15,855 bases of DNA from Bacteroidales bacterium UBA4243. Its GTDB lineage: Bacteria > Bacteroidota > Bacteroidia > Bacteroidales > F082. The first letter of the stretch is position 1. The number at the start of each line of letters is the position of its first letter. Where the stretch lies: the NCBI GenBank assembly GCA_002396205.1, contig DGXB01000022.1:1-15855 (forward strand), given 5' to 3'. The position numbers were made by a program, and so were the translations under genes. Shown here piece by piece: positions 1 through 6,295 of the stretch. The notes beneath the pieces are model-generated. The model saw nothing but the letters and a program-made list of their open reading frames with translations, had not been told where the DNA came from and made no database searches.

Positions 1-263
1 GTCTTTTTCGAGTGCTGGGCATAGCCATAGCCAGGGAGGTCGACGAGATACCACGCATCGTTGACGATGAAATGGTTGATGGCCACTGTCTTGCCTGGCA
101 CCGATGAGGTCTTGGCCAACCCACGGCGTTGCACTAACATATTAATCAAGGAGGACTTGCCCACATTGGAGCGTCCTATGAAAGCATATTCGGGAATGTT
201 GTCGTTGGGCAAAAACTCGAATCGGGTGTTGCTCATCAAAAAATTGGCTTTGTTAATTTGCAT
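1..263 (-). CDS. engB: Ribosome biogenesis GTPase EngB (YsxC/YihA), N-terminal part, runs off left edge
   Basis: Only the first 87 codons are in the window. The protein starts MQINKANFLMSNT and carries the P-loop GRSNVGKSS (residues 30-38), a switch I segment with SSVPGKT (53-59) and the G3 motif DLPGYG (75-80). These are the hallmarks of the EngB/YsxC GTPase family, which helps assemble the large ribosomal subunit in the cytoplasm. The ATG at 263-261 is preferred over the next Met (residue 10) because Bacteroidetes EngB proteins begin with about this many residues before the conserved PEYAFIGRSN segment. The start lies inside the last codons of the upstream glsB-like gene (11-base overlap), so translational coupling is likely. 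The position after PGKT, often Gln in this family, is Val here. The remaining half, with the NKxD motif, is outside the window. Confidence 0.93.
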   Translation of the reverse strand, partial: MQINKANFLMSNTRFEFLPNDNIPEYAFIGRSNVGKSSLINMLVQRRGLAKTSSVPGKTVAINHFIVNDAWYLVDLPGYGYAQHSKK

Positions 264-1230
264 AGAATGGCATTTTAAGGTGTTCTGGAATTTCGTTCAT
301 GTCATAAATAAGGTGTCGCTTCACTTTCTCCTCAAACATGTCGCTAATGGTGATAAGGATGCCCGTCTCTTCCACCGCGCCGAAGCCTGGGTTGAGTGCC
401 GTGCCAAACGAGCGCAACGTAGGCGAAAGGTTCATGTAGGCATTCACCAAGGGTGGCACGGCGGCACCGCGTTCGCGCACGTGCTTTACCAAGATTTTGT
501 AGTCGTCGCGGTAGTTCTCTCCCACAAATAGCTTTTCGAGCCATTCGCGGTCGGCGAGGATGGGCAGGTCGAGTTCGGGCTTCACCCACACTAAATGATC
601 TCTGTCGGGAAAATGCTTTTGGATGAAGAACAGAATCATGTCGCGAGCCATCCGCTCAAACTGGGGATACATCGTGACCTTCCCGAAGTAATACTCGGCT
701 TCGGGGTAGATGTCGACGAGCGACCCTAAGCCATCCCAAAGATTATCAAGCGAATACAGCCCTTTTGACAGGCTCTTGGAAGGCTGGTAGGCAGGTTGCA
801 CGAACGAGCGTCCCAGCTCGATGGTATAGGGCAGGTAGTCGTCGACGAAACGCTGCGAATAGAGGAACAGCTCGCTCGTGGGCGTGTCGACTTGGCCTTT
901 GTCGTCTTGCGGGAGGCCGTCGCACAACAAGAACCGGTAGCCGCCCACAATGGCCTTGTCGTTGGGATTCCAAACGATGAGTTGGTGGAAATAGTTCTCG
1001 TCGCGAGTATCGAAGTCGTCGATGTCGCAGTCGAGGCCTGTGCCGCCGCCCGAGTCGCGAAAACTCAGCTCGCGCAAGCGTCCGATCTCGCGCATGATGT
1101 TGGGTGAGTCGTGGGCCGAGAGGATATAGATCTCGTTGCCCGCATTGTTCGTCTTGCGGAAAAACTTGTCGCGGGTCAGTTCGTCCATGATGGCCTCAAG
1201 CGACACGGGTGCAATCACATCTTTCGTCAT
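253..1230 (-). CDS. glsB: GNAT-type N-acyltransferase, GlsB/OlsB-like (glycine lipid synthesis)
   Basis: This 325-residue protein resembles the OlsB/acyl-homoserine-lactone-synthase-like branch of the GNAT fold. The clearest part is the segment RELSFRDSGGGTGLDCDIDD (about residues 53-72) followed by a strand with AIVGGYRFLLCDG (about 93-105), as in the family that acylates an amino acid from 3-hydroxyacyl-ACP. In Bacteroides thetaiotaomicron the adjacent pair GlsB (N-acyltransferase) and GlsA (O-acyltransferase) makes glycine lipids: GlsB forms N-(3-hydroxyacyl)glycine and GlsA adds the second acyl chain. The neighbour here is a PlsC-type acyltransferase, so the same job is inferred; the amino acid substrate cannot be read from sequence. 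The start codon overlaps the stop of the preceding gene as ATGA, and the end overlaps engB. An ornithine or other aminolipid product is the alternative. Confidence 0.75.
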   Translation of the reverse strand: MTKDVIAPVSLEAIMDELTRDKFFRKTNNAGNEIYILSAHDSPNIMREIGRLRELSFRDSGGGTGLDCDIDDFDTRDENYFHQLIVWNPNDKAIVGGYRFLLCDGLPQDDKGQVDTPTSELFLYSQRFVDDYLPYTIELGRSFVQPAYQPSKSLSKGLYSLDNLWDGLGSLVDIYPEAEYYFGKVTMYPQFERMARDMILFFIQKHFPDRDHLVWVKPELDLPILADREWLEKLFVGENYRDDYKILVKHVRERGAAVPPLVNAYMNLSPTLRSFGTALNPGFGAVEETGILITISDMFEEKVKRHLIYDMNEIPEHLKMPFYAN

Positions 1231-2102
1231 ATCGTGTATTCAATTTGAGGGTCAAAAACCAGGTTGGCGTCGTTGGCCAATTGGTAGGAAAAGGTGCGAA
1301 GCTTTTCGGCCCATTGCGCATCAGTGAAACGTCGGTCGAAAGTCTGGTAAGGGATGGGCTTGCCGAAGCTGATGGTCAGCGTCTTGTTGCGCTGCTTGAA
1401 AAATTCGTCGACGAGGAAAGCCATCTCGATGTTTACCTTGATTCCCAAGCGTTTGCGCCAACGGGCAAGGTTGTAGAAAAAGTTGGAGTTGCGTCCTTCG
1501 ATGTTGACGGGAACGATGTCGCGCTGGTAGGCTCTCGACTTCGTCACAAAGGTTTTTTTCCAGTCGAGGTCCATGATCTTGCCGCCTTTGGTCTTGCGCG
1601 AGCAGAGGCCGAAGGGGAAATAGCAGATGGTGGCATCGCCGGCGAAGGTCTCGTTGAAGAGCCTGAGGTTCTCCTCGCGGTTGGCCGTAGCGTTGCCCAC
1701 CTTGCTGACGGGGATGAAGATCGGACGCAGGTTTTTCACAAACATCAGGAAATCGTTGACGGGCGTCAGCGTCACGCCACGATGGTTGCCCACCGCGCCG
1801 ATGAGGGCGATGCCGTCGAGGCCGCCCAAGGGATGGTTGGAGGCCACCAAGACGCGCTTGCTCGCCATCAGGTTGTCGACGCCTTTCAACACCACCTCAA
1901 GGTTGAAGTCGGCCACCACCGCATTGATGAAGTCGAGGCCATCCTTGTCGGCATACTTCGTCAGGATCTCGTTGATGTCGTCTTCGTGAAGCAGTCGCTG
2001 GATCTTGCGAAACAGCCATTCCGGCATGTGTTTCATCAGCTTCGGCACCTTGGCCGTGAAGATTTTCCTGAGGTCGATGAGGTTGCTTTGTTCCGTTTCC
2101 AT
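1227..2102 (-). CDS. glsA: PlsC-family 1-acyl-glycerol-3-phosphate-type O-acyltransferase, GlsA-like
   Basis: This 291-residue protein of the lysophospholipid acyltransferase superfamily is probably peripheral to the inner membrane. The catalytic block is SNHPLGGLD, giving His90 and Asp96 in the H-x5-D spacing seen in the hemolysin-like branch rather than H-x4-D. The second block YFPFGLCSRK (161-170) takes the place of the PEGTRS motif of PlsC. Paired with the downstream GNAT enzyme it is expected to O-acylate an N-acylated amino acid, glycine in the Bacteroides GlsA/GlsB case. The ATG at 2102 is chosen over a TTG nine codons upstream (2129), because that TTG lies inside the putative -7 element and the N-terminus METEQSNLIDLRK is a normal beginning. 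The gene ends in an ATGA overlap with the glsB-like gene. Substrate assignment rests on the pairing. Confidence 0.75.
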   Translation of the reverse strand: METEQSNLIDLRKIFTAKVPKLMKHMPEWLFRKIQRLLHEDDINEILTKYADKDGLDFINAVVADFNLEVVLKGVDNLMASKRVLVASNHPLGGLDGIALIGAVGNHRGVTLTPVNDFLMFVKNLRPIFIPVSKVGNATANREENLRLFNETFAGDATICYFPFGLCSRKTKGGKIMDLDWKKTFVTKSRAYQRDIVPVNIEGRNSNFFYNLARWRKRLGIKVNIEMAFLVDEFFKQRNKTLTISFGKPIPYQTFDRRFTDAQWAEKLRTFSYQLANDANLVFDPQIEYTI

Positions 2103-2126
2103 AGTCAAAGGATTCTCTACAATCGG

Positions 2127-2134
2127 CAAAAATA
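2127..2134 (-). promoter_or_regulatory. Candidate -7 element of the leftward glsA-glsB-engB promoter
   Basis: The minus strand reads TATTTTTG, a full match to the Bacteroidetes -7 consensus TAnnTTTG. Transcription would begin roughly 7 bases on, leaving a leader of about 15-20 bases before the ATG at 2102. No good -33 TTTG partner is visible at the usual distance; the upstream DNA is merely T-rich. The motif is short and the DNA AT-rich, so chance is possible. Confidence 0.4.
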
Positions 2135-2242
2135 GTAAAAAGAAAAACGTTATCCCTGATTTTGTCGAATTTTCGCACCTGACGGCGTGAAAAACCCGCT
2201 TTTTTGCCTGATGTTAACATTCAAGACGACCTTGAAACATAA

Positions 2243-2254
2243 ATTGTTAACAAT
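2243..2254. repeat. Perfect 12-bp palindrome ATTGTTAACAAT
   Basis: ATTGTTAACAAT is its own reverse complement. It sits just upstream of the tandem TTATCAACA repeats and about 100 bases before the mraZ -7 element, a place fit for a dimeric regulator. In DNA this rich in A and T a palindrome of this size has some chance of arising by accident, and no named regulator was recognised. Confidence 0.4.
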
Positions 2255-2260
2255 AAGTGA

Positions 2261-2284
2261 ACAGGGTTATCAACAGGGTTATCA
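2261..2284 (+). repeat. Two perfect tandem copies of a 12-mer containing a DnaA-box-like TTATCAACA
   Basis: The unit ACAGGGTTATCA occurs at 2261-2272 and again, without a gap, at 2273-2284. With the following bases this creates two TTATCAACA 9-mers, at 2267-2275 and 2279-2287, spaced 12 bp apart. Each differs from the DnaA box TTATNCACA at one position (A instead of C at position 6). DnaA is known to act as a transcription factor at some division and replication genes, so control of the dcw promoter by DnaA is possible but unproven. Confidence 0.45.
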
Positions 2285-2316
2285 ACAATCCATGTTGAAA
2301 ACTCATAATAAAAAAA

Positions 2317-2352
2317 TTGTGTCTGAAAATGTCAAGAAGTGGGAGAAAGTGT
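2317..2352 (+). promoter_or_regulatory. Candidate MraZ operator (mraZ box) with 10-bp-periodic TGK units
   Basis: Hexamers spaced exactly 10 bases apart read TTGTGT (2317), AAATGT (2327), AAGTGG (2337) and AAGTGT (2347). The last three share AAnTGK. Known MraZ operators have the same geometry: repeated TGGGN units separated by 5 bases in E. coli, and repeated AAAGTG[TG] units with 3-base gaps in Mycoplasma, both with a 10-bp period. The array lies directly upstream of the mraZ -7 element, across the -33 region, so a bound MraZ multimer should occlude RNA polymerase. Autoregulation of mraZ and the whole dcw operon is the inference; the first unit is the weakest. Confidence 0.6.
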
Positions 2353-2353
2353 A

Positions 2354-2361
2354 TATCTTTG
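2354..2361 (+). promoter_or_regulatory. Candidate -7 element of the mraZ (dcw) promoter
   Basis: TATCTTTG matches the Bacteroidetes sigma-ABfr -7 consensus TAnnTTTG at every fixed position. Transcription would start near 2367-2369, giving a leader of about 20 A-rich bases with no Shine-Dalgarno sequence, which is usual for this phylum. No convincing -33 TTTG is seen around 2330; that stretch is taken up by the putative MraZ box. No other clear promoter was found further along the cluster, so this may drive most of the operon. Confidence 0.6.
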
Positions 2362-2387
2362 CAGCTGAAAAATCAACGAAACGAAAA

Positions 2388-2840
2388 ATGAGCTATTTGG
2401 TAGGACATTACAACTGCAAATTGGACGCGAAGGGGCGGGTTTTGGTCCCCAGCGAGTTCAAGGAGCAACTGGGCGAGCAGGTCGAGGAAGGCTTCGTGCT
2501 GCGTCCGGGGTTGCATGCCCACTGCATTGAACTTTACACCAAGAAAGACTGGGACGAGGTGCAAGACCAGTTGCGCTCCAAGTTCAGCCAGTTCAACAAG
2601 AAGCAGGAGGCCGCCATGCGCAAATACAACGCGGGCGCTCGTTTCGTGAAACTTGACGGCAGCGGTCGCCTGCTCATCACCAAGGACCTTGCCGAAAAGG
2701 CCTCGCTCGTCAAGGACATCGTCATCACCTCGGTGACGACGAAGATGGAAATCTGGGACAAGAACCTGTATGAGCAGTCGCTCAACGAAGACCTGAGCGA
2801 CGAAGAGTTCTTCGACCTCTTGAGCGAGAACATCAACTAA
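2388..2840 (+). CDS. mraZ: Transcriptional regulator MraZ
   Basis: This 150-residue DNA-binding protein consists of two AbrB-like half-domains, each with the family's D-x-x-GR signature: KLDAKGRVLVPSEF (residues 11-24) and VKLDGSGRLLITKDL in the second half. MraZ proteins form ring-shaped multimers that bind repeated TG-rich boxes before their own gene and usually repress the dcw operon. The ATG at 2388 gives the standard start MSYLVGHYNCKLD. The frame stays open upstream to 2187, but that extension covers the promoter and operator and has no MraZ homology. It is the first gene of the operon, followed after 22 bases by rsmH. The operator-like array at 2317-2352 suggests autoregulation. Length and motifs are normal. 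Confidence 0.93.
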   Translation: MSYLVGHYNCKLDAKGRVLVPSEFKEQLGEQVEEGFVLRPGLHAHCIELYTKKDWDEVQDQLRSKFSQFNKKQEAAMRKYNAGARFVKLDGSGRLLITKDLAEKASLVKDIVITSVTTKMEIWDKNLYEQSLNEDLSDEEFFDLLSENIN

Positions 2841-2847
2841 AGTAAAG

Positions 2848-2857
2848 AAGGAGGAGG
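2848..2857 (+). promoter_or_regulatory. Strong Shine-Dalgarno before rsmH
   Basis: AAGGAGGAGG sits 5 bases before the rsmH ATG at 2863. It is a near-perfect anti-16S match, unusual in a phylum where most genes lack one. Similar AGGAG sequences precede ftsL (3751-3755), mraY (7735-7741) and murC (AAGGA, 12009-12013), whereas mraZ, murD', ftsA and ftsZ have none. Confidence 0.6.
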
Positions 2858-2862
2858 CTGCT

Positions 2863-3759
2863 ATGTATCACGATCCGGTCATGTTAAGCGAGTGCATCGG
2901 TGGACTTGACATCCGTCCCGACGGCGTTTATGTCGACGTCACCTTTGGCGGCGGTGGCCATTCGCGGGCCATCCTCGAACGTCTCACCACGGGCCATCTT
3001 TACGCTTTCGACCAGGACGAGGATGCCGCTGCCAACGCCTTCGACGACGAGCGTTTCACCTTCATCCCCCAGAACTTCAAATATTTCAAGAATTTCATAC
3101 AGCTCTACCAGGGCGGCGCGAAGGTTGACGGCGTCATTGCCGACTTGGGCGTCTCGTCGCATCAGTTCGACACGCCCGAGAAAGGCTTCTCCACCCGATT
3201 CGACGGCCCGTTGGACATGCGCATGAGCCAGCTCACCCCTAACGACGCGGCCACCGTGGTCAACACCTACGACCAGGCCGACCTCACTCGCATCTTCCGG
3301 CTTTATGGTGAGATGCAACAGCCCCAGCTCGTCGCTGCCGACATCGTCGTGGCCCGTGCCAACGAACCTATCGAGACCACCGAACAGCTAAAGGCTGCCG
3401 TGCAGCGCCGCTTGCCCCGTGGCAAGGAAAACAAGGTGCTGGCCCAACTCTTCCAAGCCTTGCGCATCGAGGTGAACCAAGAGCTTGAGGCACTTACGGC
3501 GTTCCTCGGCCAATGCCCCGATGTGCTGAAGCCGGGCGGCAGGCTTGTGGTGATGTCGTACCACTCGCTCGAAGATCGCCTCGTGAAGAACTTTATGAAG
3601 ACTGGCAATGCCGATGGCAAGGAGGAGAAGGACTTTTACGGCAACCTCATCACACCTTATCATATCATTACGCGCAAGCCCATCGTTCCCTCCGACGAGG
3701 AAATTGAACGTAACGGCAGGGCACGCAGCGCCAAACTCAGGATCGCGGAAAGGAGATAA
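2863..3759 (+). CDS. rsmH: 16S rRNA (cytosine-1402-N4)-methyltransferase RsmH (MraW)
   Basis: This 298-residue SAM-dependent methyltransferase modifies C1402 in the ribosomal P site. Visible family blocks are HDPVMLSE at the N-terminus, the SAM-binding TFGGGGHSRAIL (residues 27-38), DGVIADLGVSSHQFD with PLDMRM, the late block MSYHSLEDRLVK, and the C-terminal NGRARSAKLRIAE tail. Length is typical. It follows mraZ by 22 bases behind a strong Shine-Dalgarno sequence, the conserved mraZ-rsmH order of dcw clusters. Its stop is 5 bases before ftsL, whose ribosome-binding site overlaps the last rsmH codons. Nothing abnormal was seen. Confidence 0.96.
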   Translation: MYHDPVMLSECIGGLDIRPDGVYVDVTFGGGGHSRAILERLTTGHLYAFDQDEDAAANAFDDERFTFIPQNFKYFKNFIQLYQGGAKVDGVIADLGVSSHQFDTPEKGFSTRFDGPLDMRMSQLTPNDAATVVNTYDQADLTRIFRLYGEMQQPQLVAADIVVARANEPIETTEQLKAAVQRRLPRGKENKVLAQLFQALRIEVNQELEALTAFLGQCPDVLKPGGRLVVMSYHSLEDRLVKNFMKTGNADGKEEKDFYGNLITPYHIITRKPIVPSDEEIERNGRARSAKLRIAERR

Positions 3760-3764
3760 TCGCC

Positions 3765-4139
3765 ATGGAAGAAGAGAAGAAAGAGACCAAGAAGAAAAAG
3801 AACGGCGGCAAGCACGTCATGTCGGTGTTGGGCGGCAAGTTTCTCGTGAAGGAGACCTTTGCGAAGCAGTTCCCTTTCATGGTTTACGTCACTTTGCTGC
3901 TGATGGCTGTTATCACCAACACCTACATCGCCGAGGAGAGGAACCGCGAACTGACGCGCACCACCAAACGCTTGAACGACCTTCAGGTGGAATACGTCCA
4001 AGTGAAATCGGCCATCATGGAAGCCTCGAAGCAGTCAGTGTTGGCCAAAAAGCTGGCCGGCACCGGCATGAAAGAAGCCACCGAGCCGCTGAAACGCCTT
4101 GAAACAAACGACGAACCCTCTAACACCGTGAAACCATGA
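3765..4139 (+). CDS. ftsL: FtsL-like cell division protein (Bacteroidetes type)
   Basis: This small bitopic membrane protein of 124 residues has a short, very basic cytoplasmic N-terminus (residues 1-34, rich in Lys and Glu), one transmembrane helix around 36-54 (PFMVYVTLLLMAVITN) and a periplasmic segment from about 56 to 92 with coiled-coil heptad character. FtsL works with FtsQ and FtsB to recruit and activate the FtsW-FtsI synthase. Sequence similarity to proteobacterial FtsL is weak, so the call rests on topology, size and its place between rsmH and ftsI. AGGAG at 3751-3755 serves as ribosome-binding site. The stop overlaps the ftsI start by 4 bases (ATGA). Confidence 0.85.
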   Translation: MEEEKKETKKKKNGGKHVMSVLGGKFLVKETFAKQFPFMVYVTLLLMAVITNTYIAEERNRELTRTTKRLNDLQVEYVQVKSAIMEASKQSVLAKKLAGTGMKEATEPLKRLETNDEPSNTVKP

Positions 4140-6295
4140 AGACCGACCCGAAAACCGACACATTGATGAAGACCTACTTGGTCTATGTCCTGGTCCTGAT
4201 TTTCGGCGTGGCCGTCATCGCCAAGATCATCGTGATGCAGACCAAGGACAACAGCGAACTGTTGGAACGCGCCGAGCAGCGCGAATACCGAGTGAGGACG
4301 TTGGAAGCCTCGCGCGGCAACATTTTCTCGAGCGACGGCCAACTCATGGCCACCTCGGTTCCGCTCTATGACGTCTATTTCGACTACAAGGCCGTGGATT
4401 CGGCATTTTTCGCCGACAACATCGACTCGCTTTGCCGCCAGATGGCAGGTCTTTTCCCGAAGCGCAACGCCGCCCAGTGGAAGGCTTTCTTCGCCGAAGG
4501 CAAGGCCAAGAAGAATCGCCACTACAAGATTGCCCTCAACATCACGCAAGCCGAGCTGCGCGAGATGGAGACGTTCGTCATCTTCAACCGTGGCATCTAC
4601 AAAGGTGGCATCATCAAGGAAAAGAAAATCCGCCGCGAGCATCCCTATAAGGAATTGGCCAGCCTCATGCTTGGCATGGCCAACGAGCAGAAAGGCTATT
4701 ATTTCGGCATCGAGGGTGCCTATAACCAATACTTGAAAGGCCAAAACGGCCAACAGTTGGTGCGTCGCATCCACCACGGCGATTGGATGCCGGTAGGTTC
4801 CGACGAAGACGTGGACGCCAAAAACGGCGACGATGTCATCACCACTTTCGACATCAAGCTGCAAGACATTGTGGAGAGTGCCCTCAACAACACCTTGACG
4901 ACCAACAAGGCCGAACAGGGCTGCGCCATCCTGATGGACGTGGAAACGGGCTATGTGAAGGCCTTGGCCAACCTGAGGCTCAACCACGAGACGGGCAAAT
5001 ACGAGGAGTCGTACAACGTGGCTTTGGCCGAGCGTTACGAGCCAGGTTCGGTCTTCAAAATCGCCTCGATGGTGGTGCTGCTCAACCACAACGAGAAGAC
5101 CCAACTCACCGACCTTGTCAACATTGGCACGGGACCCATCAAGTTCTCGAACCGCGTGATGAAAGACGACCACAGCTTTGCCAAAGGCGGCATCTGCACT
5201 GTGCAGGAGGTCATCGAGCAGTCGTCGAACAAAGGCACGGCGGTGCTCGTCACCAAGGCTTTCGCGGCACATCCCGAGAAATACGTTGATGGCCTTTACG
5301 CATTGGGTCTCAACAAGAAAATAGGGACGGGCATTGCCGGTGAGGCGCAACCCGTCATCAAGCACCCCAACGACAAGACCAAGGACGGACGGAAACTGTG
5401 GTCGAATGTGTCGTTGCCGTGGATGTCGATAGGCTACGAGGTCAACGTGACACCCATGCAGCTCCTCACGCTCTACAACGCCATCGCCAACGGTGGCCGA
5501 ATGATGAAGCCACAGTTTGTCAGCGAGATACGTCGCGGCAACCAGACCATCGAGAAATATGCCCCCATCGTCCTCAACGAGCACATCGCCTCGCCCGAAT
5601 CCATCGAGAAGCTGCAAACCATGCTTGAGGGCGTGGCCATCAGAGGCACGGCCAAGCGCCAGTTTGCCGACTGCGTGGTGAGTGTGGCCGGAAAGACAGG
5701 AACGGCACAATATTACGACAAGGTGCAGGGCTATGCCTACCACGAGCCTGGCATTGGCCGCAAGCTCTACAACACCACTTTTGTGGGTTACTTCCCCACC
5801 GACAAGCCGCGCTACAGTTGCATCGTCATGGTGAGTCGCGCTCGTGGCGCAAAGTGGGCGGCTGGCGGTGTTTCGGCACCTGGCTTCAGGGAAATCGCCG
5901 AGAAGGTGTATGCCACGCGCATCGGCACCCGCGAAGACGACAGCATTGTCGCACCCGTCGAGACGGGCTTCGGCCCCGTGTTGGCACATCACGACAAGGC
6001 TTCGAGCTACTTGAACGGCATCGCCCGCGACTTCAGCGACTTCGCCATCAACGGCGAGTGGGTCACCGTGGAAAGCGGTCAGGATGGACAAATCAGCATA
6101 CGCGAGGCGCAACTGGCCTCCAACATCGTGCCCAACGTGGTTGGCATGGACGTCACCGATGCCATCTACCTTTTGGAGAATATGGGCATCAAGACGCAAT
6201 TCAGCGGCCAAGGCACGGTCAAGGAACAATCGCTGCACGCCGGCGACACGCTGAAGCCTAACCAAGTCATGCAACTTAAATTGGAAAAGAAATGA
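4136..6295 (+). CDS. ftsI: Septal peptidoglycan transpeptidase FtsI (class B PBP) with C-terminal PASTA domain
   Basis: This 719-residue inner-membrane protein cross-links peptidoglycan at the septum together with FtsW. A single transmembrane helix lies at about residues 13-33, followed by the dimerisation domain starting at LEASRGNIFSSDG. The penicillin-binding motifs are all present: S305-V-F-K308 (nucleophile Ser305), S363-S-N365 and K520-T-G522. One PASTA domain fills the end (about 663-718, starting NIVPNVVGMDV), as is common in Bacteroidetes FtsI. A second Met at residue 11 could also serve as start, but the ATGA overlap with ftsL favours the first. The stop overlaps murE by 4 bases, again ATGA. 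The active site appears complete. Confidence 0.95.
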   Translation: MKTDPKTDTLMKTYLVYVLVLIFGVAVIAKIIVMQTKDNSELLERAEQREYRVRTLEASRGNIFSSDGQLMATSVPLYDVYFDYKAVDSAFFADNIDSLCRQMAGLFPKRNAAQWKAFFAEGKAKKNRHYKIALNITQAELREMETFVIFNRGIYKGGIIKEKKIRREHPYKELASLMLGMANEQKGYYFGIEGAYNQYLKGQNGQQLVRRIHHGDWMPVGSDEDVDAKNGDDVITTFDIKLQDIVESALNNTLTTNKAEQGCAILMDVETGYVKALANLRLNHETGKYEESYNVALAERYEPGSVFKIASMVVLLNHNEKTQLTDLVNIGTGPIKFSNRVMKDDHSFAKGGICTVQEVIEQSSNKGTAVLVTKAFAAHPEKYVDGLYALGLNKKIGTGIAGEAQPVIKHPNDKTKDGRKLWSNVSLPWMSIGYEVNVTPMQLLTLYNAIANGGRMMKPQFVSEIRRGNQTIEKYAPIVLNEHIASPESIEKLQTMLEGVAIRGTAKRQFADCVVSVAGKTGTAQYYDKVQGYAYHEPGIGRKLYNTTFVGYFPTDKPRYSCIVMVSRARGAKWAAGGVSAPGFREIAEKVYATRIGTREDDSIVAPVETGFGPVLAHHDKASSYLNGIARDFSDFAINGEWVTVESGQDGQISIREAQLASNIVPNVVGMDVTDAIYLLENMGIKTQFSGQGTVKEQSLHAGDTLKPNQVMQLKLEKK

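Larger units (their letters stand above)
2103..2387. other. Divergent intergenic control region between glsA and mraZ
   Basis: This is the only stretch of nearly 300 bases without a gene. It separates the leftward lipid/engB operon from the rightward dcw operon and is much richer in A and T than its flanks. An open frame continues upstream of mraZ to 2187, but its translation there has no family resemblance and covers the promoter elements, so it is not treated as coding. The region holds a leftward -7 element, a palindrome, a 12-bp direct repeat, a 10-bp-periodic operator-like array and the mraZ -7 element, each listed separately. No tRNA, small RNA or terminator was recognised in it. Confidence 0.7.

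Noticed and set aside
2187..2387. A 67-residue N-terminal extension of MraZ
   Set aside because: The extension has no MraZ similarity and would be encoded by the repeats, the operator-like array and the -7 element. MraZ proteins begin close to the Met at 2388.
3983..6274. A very long open frame (763 codons) on the minus strand opposite ftsI
   Set aside because: Its translation is rich in His, Val and Asp with no recognisable motif, and it is the mirror of a GC-rich coding strand. The plus strand has a complete FtsI with all catalytic motifs.
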